9,832 nucleotides of DNA from Chloroflexota bacterium. GTDB lineage: Bacteria > Chloroflexota > Dehalococcoidia > SM23-28-2 > RBG-16-64-32. Positions within the stretch are counted from its first letter, which is position 1. Each line of letters begins with the position of its first letter. A program made the position numbers and the translations under genes. The stretch lies in NCBI GenBank assembly GCA_022563285.1, contig JADFNQ010000034.1, positions 1-9,832 of the forward strand. Reading direction: 5' to 3'. A model generated the notes under the pieces. It did not search any database and was not told the origin of the DNA. It saw nothing but the letters and a program-made list of their open reading frames with translations. Below are positions 1 to 6,826 of the stretch, piece by piece.

Positions 1-692
1 ACGCCACGCTGCGCTTCATCGACTCCATCGCGCCGGTGCCGCCGGCGACGCTGCACACCAAGTTCGAGCTGGAGATCGGCAACGCCCTGCGGCGTGACCG
101 TGAGGTCATCGGCTACGGGCAGTTCGTCGATAAGTACGAGCGGCGCGGCCGCCGCTGGTTCGTGTTCTCCGCCCGCTGGCGCGAGGGCTCCGGCCTGCTG
201 GTCGCCCACTCCACGGTGACGCTGGTGTTCCCAGAGCAGGTGGAGACGAAGGACGAGCCGAGGAAGAAGCGAGAGGAGAAACCAGGCAGGGCGGAGATGC
301 GCCTGGCCACGCGCACGCTCACGCAGGAGAAGATGACCGCCTACTCGGAGGACTCCGCCAACGCCCTGCGAGGCCAGTCCATCCACACCGATCCGGCCCT
401 GGCGAAGAAGAAGGGCTACGCCAACAGCGTGGCCCAGGGGCTGATGTCCGCGGACTACATCTCCGAGATGATGACGAACGAGTTCGAGAGGGGCTGGCTG
501 CTGCAGGGCCGCCTATCGCTGGCGTTCGTGCGGCCCGTCCTCTGCGGCGACACGCTCACGGCCTGCGCGGCGCCGCGTGAGGAGCTGGACGAGGGCGCGT
601 TCAGCCGCCGCGTGTACGACGTCTGGTGCGAGAACCAGGACGGGGAGACGGTGACGGCGGGGACGGCGAGCGGGGTGGTGGCGGCGGGGTAG
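1..692 (+). CDS. MaoC-like double-hotdog (de)hydratase, 5' partial
   Basis: The frame is open from the left edge (first full codon at 3), so the true start lies outside; the GTG at 36 is internal to a conserved stretch and is probably not the start. The visible ~229 residues look like two hotdog halves. The first contains VDKYERRGRRWFVFSARW, a pattern common in N-terminal MaoC-like halves. The second contains SIHTDPALAKKKGY followed by AQGLMSADYISEM, then FVRPVLCGDTL. The His of this HTD motif (codon 384-386) is the expected catalytic base, with an acidic residue upstream in YSEDSAN (Asp codon 351-353). MaoC-family enzymes hydrate enoyl-CoA or dehydrate 3-hydroxyacyl thioesters in the cytoplasm. 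The halves are joined by a charged linker (about 240-300) rich in Lys, Arg and Glu. Substrate cannot be told from sequence. A promoter follows the stop, so the next gene is a separate unit. Confidence 0.8.
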   Translation, partial: ATLRFIDSIAPVPPATLHTKFELEIGNALRRDREVIGYGQFVDKYERRGRRWFVFSARWREGSGLLVAHSTVTLVFPEQVETKDEPRKKREEKPGRAEMRLATRTLTQEKMTAYSEDSANALRGQSIHTDPALAKKKGYANSVAQGLMSADYISEMMTNEFERGWLLQGRLSLAFVRPVLCGDTLTACAAPREELDEGAFSRRVYDVWCENQDGETVTAGTASGVVAAG

Positions 693-699
693 GCGAACC

Positions 700-728
700 T
701 TGCCGTAAACGTCAAAGTCCGCTACAAT
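700..728 (+). promoter_or_regulatory. sigma70-type promoter for the nitronate monooxygenase-like gene
   Basis: A -35 box TTGCCG (700-705) and a -10 box TACAAT (723-728) are separated by 17 bases. Transcription would start near 735, leaving a leader of about 35 nt before the ATG at 771. Found by eye; no expression data. Confidence 0.6.
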
Positions 729-757
729 CCTGTCGCCAGTCGCTCCAGCCAGATCAT

Positions 758-764
758 AAGGAGG
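758..764 (+). promoter_or_regulatory. Ribosome binding site for the 771 start
   Basis: AAGGAGG lies six bases before the ATG at 771. This near-perfect Shine-Dalgarno sequence fixes that start. Confidence 0.8.
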
Positions 765-770
765 CCCCCT

Positions 771-1940
771 ATGGCCAAGCACGCTCTGCACACAAAGCTT
801 TGCGACATCCTCGGCATCGAATACCCGGTCGTCCTGGCCGGCATGGGCGGGGTCTCCCGCCACAAGCTGGTCGCCGCTGTCTCGGAGGCGGGCGGCCTGG
901 GCATCGTCGGGGCGGCGACGATGGGCCCCGAGGAGCTGCGGGAGGAGATCCGCAAGGTGCGCGAGCTGACCGACAAGCCGTTTGGGGTGGACATCCTCCT
1001 GCCGACGATGGGGGCCACGCCTCAGGCCTCCGGCTCCGGAGCGGGCGGCGGCGGAGAGGGCGGCATCCCGCGCAACTGGCGCGATATGCTCCCCGCACCC
1101 CAGCGGGAGTTCGCCGCGAGCCTCCGCCGCAAGTTCGACCTCCCGGACGTGGAGCCGGACTTCCCGACCGCCAGCGGCCGCCTCGAGGGCACCCCGTTCG
1201 GGCCGGGGTTCAGCCGCTCCCAGATCGACACGATCCTGGAGGAGAAGGTGCCGGTGTTCGCCTCCGGGCTGGGCAACCCAGAGCCCTACGTGGAGGAGTT
1301 CCGCGCCGCGGGCGTCAAGGTGATCGCCCTGGTGGGGAACGTGAAGAACGCCCGCCGCGTAGCGGATGGCGGCACGGACGTCGTGGTGGCTCAGGGGGCG
1401 GAGGCGGGCGGACACACGGGCCGCGTGGGCACGATGGCGCTGGTGCCGCAGGTGGTGGACGCGGTGGCGCCGAAGCCGGTGCTGGCCGCCGGCGGCATCG
1501 GCGACGGGCGTGGCCTGGCCGCCGCCCTCTGCCTGGGCGCGGTCGGCGTTTGGGTGGGGACGGCGTTCCTGGTATCGAAGGAGGCGGCCTGGGACGACGT
1601 GCTTAAGCAGCGCATCCTGGACGCCAGCGAGGAGGACACGCGGGTGACCCGCATCTACAGCGGCAAGACGATGCGCAACATCAAGAACCCCCTGATCGAA
1701 GCCTGGGAGGAGAGCGGCGTGCCAACCCTGTCCTTCCCCTTCCAGGCGGCGGTGATCCGGGACGTTACGTTCGCCGCCGAGAAGGCCGGCCGCAAGGAGC
1801 TGGGGATGAACCCCGCCGGGCAGATCTCCGGAATGTTCAACGAGCAGCGCCCCGCCAAGGATATCCTGGCGGAGATAGTGGAGCAGGCGGCGGAGATCAT
1901 CCAGCGCCTGCCGGCCGACGTGCCGGCCGTAACCTCGTAA
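771..1940 (+). CDS. Nitronate monooxygenase-like FMN-dependent oxidoreductase
   Basis: A 389-residue TIM-barrel flavoprotein of the nitronate monooxygenase/2-nitropropane dioxygenase family (FabK-type enoyl-ACP reductases are related). The family oxidises alkyl nitronates to carbonyl compounds and nitrite with FMN and oxygen, though many members have unknown substrates. Visible landmarks are LGIEYPVVLAGMGGVS at the N-terminus (residues 14-29), QGAEAGGHTG with the likely catalytic His at 215, AGGIGDGRG (GGIGDG at 241-246) and GVWVGTAFL (259-267), the last two expected to bind the FMN phosphate. The start is fixed by AAGGAGG six bases upstream. Odd: a Gly/Ser-rich stretch (residues 87-98) and a following hydrophilic segment to about residue 150 interrupt the barrel between LLPTMG and DTILEEKVPVFASG. 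It has its own promoter and is followed by another promoter, so it is probably transcribed alone. Substrate unknown. Confidence 0.88.
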   Translation: MAKHALHTKLCDILGIEYPVVLAGMGGVSRHKLVAAVSEAGGLGIVGAATMGPEELREEIRKVRELTDKPFGVDILLPTMGATPQASGSGAGGGGEGGIPRNWRDMLPAPQREFAASLRRKFDLPDVEPDFPTASGRLEGTPFGPGFSRSQIDTILEEKVPVFASGLGNPEPYVEEFRAAGVKVIALVGNVKNARRVADGGTDVVVAQGAEAGGHTGRVGTMALVPQVVDAVAPKPVLAAGGIGDGRGLAAALCLGAVGVWVGTAFLVSKEAAWDDVLKQRILDASEEDTRVTRIYSGKTMRNIKNPLIEAWEESGVPTLSFPFQAAVIRDVTFAAEKAGRKELGMNPAGQISGMFNEQRPAKDILAEIVEQAAEIIQRLPADVPAVTS

Positions 1941-1962
1941 GCGCCGAGCCCAGGAACGCCGC

Positions 1963-1991
1963 TTGCCCCTTTCGGGGACGTACCCTATCAT
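1963..1991 (+). promoter_or_regulatory. sigma70-type promoter close to the hydrolase start (near-leaderless)
   Basis: TTGCCC (1963-1968) and TATCAT (1986-1991) are 17 bases apart. A start point 7-8 bases after the -10 box falls at 1998-1999, only 4-5 nt before the ATG at 2003. No Shine-Dalgarno sequence is seen there. A small inverted repeat, CCCC/GGGG with loop TTTC (1966-1977), lies within the promoter. Confidence 0.55.
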
Positions 1992-2002
1992 CAAGCCGAA
2001 GT

Positions 2003-2863
2003 ATGGCAATCTCGACGCCCAGTACGTTCGCCTACCGCAGCCGCAGGCTCGATCTCGACGGCCGCCGCGTCTTCCTTCGGGAGGCGATCCCCTCCACCCC
2101 TAAGCCGGAGACGCTCGTTCTTCTCCACGGTTGGGTCGGCACGTCCTCGTGGATGTTCCGGCACATCATGCCAGAGCTCGGCGCCCGCTACCACACGATC
2201 GTCCCGGACCTGCCGGGCTTCGGGCGCAGCCGCACGCTGTCTGAGATCCCCTCCATTGACGCCTACGCGGACTTCCTGGGCCGCCTCGCCGACACCCTGG
2301 AGATCGACCGGTTCCACCTGGTAGGGGTGTCCGTGGGTGGGACGATAGCTCTCGCCTTCGCTCACCGCTACCCGGAGCGGGTGCAGAAGCTGTGCCTGCA
2401 GGGGCCGGTCTATCGCAGCACGGACCTGCCGCGGCGCTTCCGCTTCATGTACGACCTCCTGGGCCGCACGGGCCTGATCGCGATCGTGCCGAAGCTGCTG
2501 ATCAAGTGGTGGTTCATTGCGCGGCGCCTGGAGATGGCGCGCGACACGCGCCGCCTGTCCGCCGACGACAGACGGCAGATGCGCCGCGACGTTATGCGGG
2601 TGCCCAACGAGACGCTGATAGAGGTAGCGCGGCAGCTCCTGACGCTGGATATGACGGAGACGGCGCGCCGCATCTGCGTGCCCACGCTGGTGCTGGACGG
2701 CGCGGACGCCCGGATGGTGCCGGCCAAGGCGTCGCGAGAGCTGAGCCGACTGATCCCCGGCGCCCGCTGCCACATCGTTCCGGACGCCGCCCACAACCTC
2801 GTCCTGGAGAAGCCGCGCGAATTCCTGGATCCGCTACTGGCCTTCCTGGAGGGCGACACGTAG
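2003..2863 (+). CDS. Alpha/beta hydrolase fold protein
   Basis: A 286-residue cytoplasmic alpha/beta hydrolase with no signal peptide. LVLLHGWVGTSSWMF carries the HG oxyanion-hole motif, followed by IVPDLPGFGRS. The nucleophile elbow GVSVGG places the catalytic Ser at 110; the acid is probably Asp235 in DGADARMVP and the base His264 in DAAHNLVLEKP. All three triad members are present at normal spacing, so the enzyme should be active. A lid region (about residues 135-205) is rich in Arg. This fold includes esterases, C-C bond hydrolases and lactonases; sequence alone does not choose, though the Ser/HGW pattern fits the meta-cleavage or esterase type. Start: the ATG has no Shine-Dalgarno sequence, but a promoter ends only 11 bases upstream, consistent with a near-leaderless message. 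Neighbours are acyl-CoA genes, so an ester or acyl substrate is plausible. Confidence 0.88.
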   Translation: MAISTPSTFAYRSRRLDLDGRRVFLREAIPSTPKPETLVLLHGWVGTSSWMFRHIMPELGARYHTIVPDLPGFGRSRTLSEIPSIDAYADFLGRLADTLEIDRFHLVGVSVGGTIALAFAHRYPERVQKLCLQGPVYRSTDLPRRFRFMYDLLGRTGLIAIVPKLLIKWWFIARRLEMARDTRRLSADDRRQMRRDVMRVPNETLIEVARQLLTLDMTETARRICVPTLVLDGADARMVPAKASRELSRLIPGARCHIVPDAAHNLVLEKPREFLDPLLAFLEGDT

Positions 2864-2865
2864 CC

Positions 2866-2893
2866 TTGCCCGCGGTATCCAGATCGCTATAAT
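2866..2893 (+). promoter_or_regulatory. sigma70-type promoter for the CoA-transferase pair
   Basis: TTGCCC (2866-2871), 16-base spacer, then the consensus -10 TATAAT (2888-2893). Start point near 2900, giving a ~28 nt leader that contains GAGGAG (2918-2923) before the ATG at 2928. Best -10 box among the promoters seen here. Confidence 0.65.
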
Positions 2894-2927
2894 TGGCTCG
2901 ACCCTGACAAGCGACACGAGGAGTCAT

Positions 2928-4223
2928 ATGCCTTCCGACGATACGCCTGCCGCCCTGGACGACATTCGAGTGCTGGACCTGGCCGGAGAGATCAGCCAGT
3001 ACTGCACGAAGCTTCTGGCCGATCTGGGGGCTGACGTCATCAAGATCGAGCCGCCCGAGGGCGACCCCGTCCGCGGCCTGCCGCCCTTCTACCACGACGA
3101 GCCGGACCGCGAGAAGAGCCTGTACTGGCTGAACCTCAACACCAACAAGCGAAGCATCACGCTGAGCATGGCGGACCCTGAAGGGCGAAAGCTATTCGAG
3201 AAGCTGGTCGCCACGGCCGACGTGGTGGTGGAGAGCTTCCAACCGGGTTACCTGGACGGCCTGGGGCTAGGCTATGAGGGGCTGACCAAGATCAAGCCGG
3301 ACATCATTCTGACGTCGGTTACGGGGTTCGGGCAGACCGGCCCGCACGCCCACTACAAGGCGCCGGATATCGTGGGGACGGCGATGAGCGGGATCATGTG
3401 GCTGGCGGGGCACCCTCAGGACCCGCCGAACATGCCGCCGCTGCAGCAGGGGTACACCTCGGCCTCGATTATCGCCGCGGCGGGGACGCTGACGGCGCTC
3501 TACCACCGGGACGTCCACGGCGAGGGCCAGCACGTGGACGTCTCCATGCAGGAGGCGCTCTCCATCGCCCAGGAGACGGCGATGCAGTCCTGGGACATGC
3601 TGGAGCTGTTGCGAAACCGTAACGGGGAGCGGGGGATGATCCCCATCAACGTGCCGGGCGTAGGCAGCTACGAATGCAAGGACGGCTACGTATTCGGGTA
3701 CGTCGGGGCGCCGGGCGGCGCCGCGTGGTCCGAGCTGCTCGGCTGGATGATCGAGGAAGGCGCGGCTGAGGACCTGACAGAGGAGCCCTACCTTGAGTTC
3801 TGCAACAACCTGAACCTGCGGTTCCTAACTGAACTCTTCCGGGACACTTCAACGCTGGGAGAGAAGATCCAAATGTTGAACCACGTCGATGAAGTCCTCA
3901 AGCGGTTCATCGCCTCCAAAGGAAAGTGGGAGATGTACGAAGGCGGCCAGGGCCGCCGGTTGCTGTTCGGTATCGCGAGCACGCCGGAGGACATCGCCAG
4001 GAACCCGCAGCTCCAGTACCGGCAGTGGCTGACGCCGGTGGAGCACCCGGAGCTCCGGGACACGTTACAGTACCCGGGGCCGCCTTACCGGCTATCGGAG
4101 ACGCCCTGGGCCATAAGGCGGCGGCCACCGCCGCTGGGCGAGCACAACGCCGAAATCTTCGAGGGCGAACTGGGTGTGAAGTCGGAGGAGCTGGAGCGCC
4201 TGAGCGCGGCGGGGGCCGTGTAG
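2928..4223 (+). CDS. Family III CoA-transferase (CaiB/BaiF), first copy
   Basis: A 431-residue family III CoA-transferase, which moves CoA between carboxylic acids through an acyl-aspartate intermediate (formyl-CoA:oxalate, carnitine and succinyl-CoA-dependent enzymes are members; the racemase AMACR is related). The N-terminal Rossmann-like segment has LGADVIKIEPPEGD (33-46). NLNTNKRSITL and ITSVTGFGQTGPHA-like family stretches follow (here ILTSVTGFGQTGPHA). GEGQHVDVSMQEA holds the expected catalytic Asp204. The C-terminus has the usual LGEHNAEIFEGELG ending. Length fits the family. The start is the ATG at 2928, with GAGGAG four bases upstream. It is followed after 23 bases by a second family III gene, so the two are probably co-transcribed. 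The two proteins are only distantly alike and may form a heteromer or act on different acids; substrate is not readable from sequence. Confidence 0.92.
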   Translation: MPSDDTPAALDDIRVLDLAGEISQYCTKLLADLGADVIKIEPPEGDPVRGLPPFYHDEPDREKSLYWLNLNTNKRSITLSMADPEGRKLFEKLVATADVVVESFQPGYLDGLGLGYEGLTKIKPDIILTSVTGFGQTGPHAHYKAPDIVGTAMSGIMWLAGHPQDPPNMPPLQQGYTSASIIAAAGTLTALYHRDVHGEGQHVDVSMQEALSIAQETAMQSWDMLELLRNRNGERGMIPINVPGVGSYECKDGYVFGYVGAPGGAAWSELLGWMIEEGAAEDLTEEPYLEFCNNLNLRFLTELFRDTSTLGEKIQMLNHVDEVLKRFIASKGKWEMYEGGQGRRLLFGIASTPEDIARNPQLQYRQWLTPVEHPELRDTLQYPGPPYRLSETPWAIRRRPPPLGEHNAEIFEGELGVKSEELERLSAAGAV

Positions 4224-4246
4224 GGACGAGGGGAAAGAGGAGGACT

Positions 4247-5497
4247 GTGGCCGGTACAAAGATGGCGCTGGACGGGGTCAAGGTTGCGGACTTCTCCTGG
4301 TTCGGGGCCGGGCCCATCTGCGCCGAGCACCTGGCCACCTACGGCGCCACGGTGGTGCGGGTGGAATCGGAGACGCGCGTGGACGCCCTGCGCATGGTGC
4401 AGCCGTTCGCCAAGGACAAGACCGGCTACAACGTCAGCGGCTACTTCAACAACTACAACGCCGGGAAGCTGGACCTGACCCTCAACCTGAACACGGAGAA
4501 GGGACAGGAGCTGGCCTGCCGGCTCGTAGGCTGGGCGGACGTGTTCCTCACCAACTTCACGCCTCGGGTTGTCGAACGCTGGGGCCTCACCTACGACAAG
4601 CTGTCCGCCATTAACCCCCAGATCATCGCTGCCTACGTGCCGATGCAGGGGTACGAGGGCCCGCACCGGGACTTCCTGGGCTTCGGCCAAGTACTGACGC
4701 CAGTGACGGGCTACAACCACCTGTCCGGCTTTCCCCAGCGGCCGCCCATCGGGCTCGGCACCAACTACCCGGACTACGTTATCAACCCCGGTCATACGCT
4801 GGTGGCAATACTGGCGGCGCTCCGTTACCGGCGCAGGACGGGCAAGGGACAGCGCATCGAGTGCGCCCAGATCGAATCCTCGATCTGCCCCCTGGGGCCG
4901 GCGATCTTCGACTATACGGCCAACGGCCGGGTGCAGGAGCGGAGCGGCAACGGGCTGCCCTACGCGGCGCCGCACGGCGCGTTCAGGTGCAGACCGCTTA
5001 GCCCCGGCTCCACCGCTCCCGCCCACGAGCAGTGGATCGCCATCGCCTGCTTCACGGACGAGGAGTGGCGGGCGTTGGTGGAGGCGATGGGCGGCCCCGC
5101 TTGGGCGAAGGACCCGAAGTTCGGCAGCGCGACGGGCCGGAAGGAGCACGAGGCGGAGCTGGAGCAGGGGATCAGCGGCTGGACGGCGGAGAAGGACGCC
5201 CAAACTCTGATGGAGGAGCTGCAGCGGCGCGGCGTACCGGCCGGAGCCGTCCAGAGCGCCCGCGAGATGCTGGCCGATGAGCACCTGAAGGAGCGGGGAT
5301 ACTACGTCTACCTGGACCACCCGGAGGCCGGCCGCACCGCCTACGACGGGCCGCCGTGCAAGCTTTCGAAGACGCCAGGGCAACTGCGGTCGCCGGCGCC
5401 GCTCCTGGGGCAGCACACGGAGCAGGTGTGCAAGGAGGTCCTGGGCCTCTCCGATGAAGAGATCGCCGACCTGCTGGTTGCGGGGGTACTACAGTAG
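4247..5497 (+). CDS. Family III CoA-transferase (CaiB/BaiF), second copy
   Basis: A second family III CoA-transferase, 416 residues from a GTG start. GTG 4247 is preferred because GAGGAGGA (4237-4244) lies just before it, while the ATG at 4262 has no ribosome site in front; both give the conserved start LDGVKVADFSWFGAGP. YGATVVRVES (32-41) matches the CoA-binding segment of the family and LNLNTEKGQELACRLVGWAD follows the usual order. The position that normally reads VDVS (catalytic Asp) here reads IECAQIES, with Glu205 in place of Asp. APHGAFRC and WIAIACFTDEEW are typical of a large subfamily. The C-terminus is LLGQHTEQVCKEVLGLSDEE followed by the family tail. It starts 23 bases after the first copy, so the two form an operon. 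Its last ~20 codons are duplicated at 6811-6879. Substrate unknown. Confidence 0.9.
   Translation: MAGTKMALDGVKVADFSWFGAGPICAEHLATYGATVVRVESETRVDALRMVQPFAKDKTGYNVSGYFNNYNAGKLDLTLNLNTEKGQELACRLVGWADVFLTNFTPRVVERWGLTYDKLSAINPQIIAAYVPMQGYEGPHRDFLGFGQVLTPVTGYNHLSGFPQRPPIGLGTNYPDYVINPGHTLVAILAALRYRRRTGKGQRIECAQIESSICPLGPAIFDYTANGRVQERSGNGLPYAAPHGAFRCRPLSPGSTAPAHEQWIAIACFTDEEWRALVEAMGGPAWAKDPKFGSATGRKEHEAELEQGISGWTAEKDAQTLMEELQRRGVPAGAVQSAREMLADEHLKERGYYVYLDHPEAGRTAYDGPPCKLSKTPGQLRSPAPLLGQHTEQVCKEVLGLSDEEIADLLVAGVLQ
5444..5469 (+). repeat. 26-bp perfect direct repeat, left copy (inside CoA-transferase 3' end)
   Basis: This stretch begins GGCCTCTCCG and ends GATCGCCGA, and encodes GLSDEEIA plus the first bases of the next Asp codon. 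It is identical base for base to 6826-6851. Outside the 26 bases the two copies diverge at nearly every third codon position while still encoding nearly the same peptide. It behaves like a recombination junction or attachment-like core at the end of a gene. Confidence 0.85.
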
Positions 5498-5500
5498 GAG
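5496..5500 (+). promoter_or_regulatory. Ribosome binding site overlapping the CoA-transferase stop codon
   Basis: AGGAG (5496-5500) shares its first two bases with the TAG stop of the CoA-transferase and lies six bases before the ATG at 5507. The downstream gene is therefore likely to be translationally coupled to the CoA-transferase. Confidence 0.65.
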
Positions 5501-5506
5501 CGGCAG

Positions 5507-6826
5507 ATGAATCGTCGAATCGCGGAACAGCAGTGCGTTGACTGCGGACAGCCTTTCCAGATGACTCCTGAACATGTAGCCTGGTTTGCCAAGAAGGGTC
5601 TGGATATCCCCCGCCGCTGCAAGGACTGCCGGGCTCTGAAGAAGGCCAAGCGCGAGCTGGAGCCGCTCCCCAAGCCGCTGCTTGATGTCCTTAGAGACGC
5701 TCAGCAATTAGCGGCGGCGCGGGAACCCCGTTCCGCGTACGGGGACTTGGCCGAAAAGGTCAGGGGCCTTGTCCAGACGTTTGGCGCGTCGCTGCGCCGT
5801 GAGTCGTACGACAGATTGTGGTCCTATTGGGAAACACGGCACAAGGTAGTTCACGAGCGGCTAGTTCCTTCAAAGGCGGAGACAAGCGACCTAATCGCGT
5901 TTGCCCTCTCGATTGTCGATGAGCTTCACTTTCAGGAGCCAGCCTTTCAGCAGATCAGCGAGTTTTTCAAGTTTCCAAATGTCGAGCACCCCGACTGGCA
6001 CACGGAATTCTGGGCTCGCGGACACAGTGCTACGATGTCCGGCGAAGAGGCGCTTGCCAAGATACTGGGGCACACGGAGGCTGATGAGGAGCCTGACGAG
6101 GAAATTGCTGGCCATCCTGAACGGAGAGCCAAGGCGAAGCCTGACTGGACGCCGGAACTACGCTCATGGCCCGATGTCCTTGCGGGCCCAGCGGGTGAGT
6201 GGGGTGAGAGCGAGATTGCCTTGGCTGCGGACGTGGTCACCCTCCCGGGCGATGCGGCAAGACGGCGGGATGTGTGGGCAGAATGTATCCGGGTTCTGCC
6301 CGCCTTCTACATCTGCTGCCAGCGGGAATATGCCTTCGAGGTTCTGGCCAGCACAGAGGCCTTGCCGGGCAAGAACCATAGTGTACTGGTCTTCTACGAC
6401 GTCTACGGAAACACATTCGCGGACTTGTATTCCTCCATAGAGTTGACAGACTTGCGGCGCCTTCTGGACGGCCTCGGCAGACTAGAGAGCGAGCGTGACG
6501 GCGGCATCCGCCTTGAGCTAGCCAGGGAGCTCATTGAGACCTCATCACCCGCTCTCATAGTCAATTCAGTGAGATTCCATCCGGTGCAGCCCTCAGGCTA
6601 TCCTTTCCCGATCGCTCTTGACGACTATCTGTGGTCTTTCGGAGAGTCGCTCCTCGATTGGTACTTCATGCACCAAGGCGCCGCAATAGGTGAACCCGAA
6701 TGGGGACAGTTGATACAAGGAGAAGAATTAACCGATGCTCTTGAGAGGCTGATCAGAAACGACGTGTTGACCAGCCCAGAGCGGCTTGAGGCCTTGGGGG
6801 TCTGTCATCCGTCAGCAAGATCCTAG
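5507..6826 (+). CDS. Zinc-ribbon protein with HEPN-like RX4H motif, function unknown
   Basis: A 439-residue protein of unrecognised overall family. Residues 10-41 form a treble-clef-like zinc ribbon, C10-x2-C13 and C38-x2-C41 (CVDCGQPF ... RRCKDCR), resembling the probable zinc-binding domain found at the start of many small bacterial proteins. A helical part follows. LWSYWETRHKVVHERLVP (104-121) contains R111-x4-H116 followed by a helix (AETSDLIAFALSIVDEL), the pattern of HEPN ribonuclease domains found in toxins and phage-defence proteins. After an acidic/basic linker (about 190-215), the ~220-residue C-terminal part is aromatic-rich (WAECIRVLPAFYICC, VLVFYDVYGNTFADLY, YLWSFGESLLDWYFMH) and is not recognised. 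Base composition drops: 5881-5940 has 32 G+C of 60, against 44 of 60 at 5041-5100. The gene is bounded by a 26-bp direct repeat and its stop codon overlaps the right copy. The HEPN assignment rests on the motif alone. Confidence 0.85.
   Translation: MNRRIAEQQCVDCGQPFQMTPEHVAWFAKKGLDIPRRCKDCRALKKAKRELEPLPKPLLDVLRDAQQLAAAREPRSAYGDLAEKVRGLVQTFGASLRRESYDRLWSYWETRHKVVHERLVPSKAETSDLIAFALSIVDELHFQEPAFQQISEFFKFPNVEHPDWHTEFWARGHSATMSGEEALAKILGHTEADEEPDEEIAGHPERRAKAKPDWTPELRSWPDVLAGPAGEWGESEIALAADVVTLPGDAARRRDVWAECIRVLPAFYICCQREYAFEVLASTEALPGKNHSVLVFYDVYGNTFADLYSSIELTDLRRLLDGLGRLESERDGGIRLELARELIETSSPALIVNSVRFHPVQPSGYPFPIALDDYLWSFGESLLDWYFMHQGAAIGEPEWGQLIQGEELTDALERLIRNDVLTSPERLEALGVCHPSARS

Noticed and set aside
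513..2009. Long minus-strand open frame of 498 codons
   Set aside because: It lies opposite the MaoC-like and nitronate monooxygenase-like genes, which have clear motifs and ribosome sites. High-GC genes create such antisense frames; its translation is Arg/Ala/His-rich without motifs.
3926..4246. Upstream extension of the second CoA-transferase frame overlapping the first one
   Set aside because: The extension is an out-of-frame reading of the first CoA-transferase with Arg/Ala/Gly-rich sequence. The GTG at 4247 with GAGGAGGA in front matches the conserved N-terminus.
4085..5416. Long minus-strand open frame of 443 codons
   Set aside because: Antisense shadow of the second CoA-transferase, low-complexity composition and no ribosome site.
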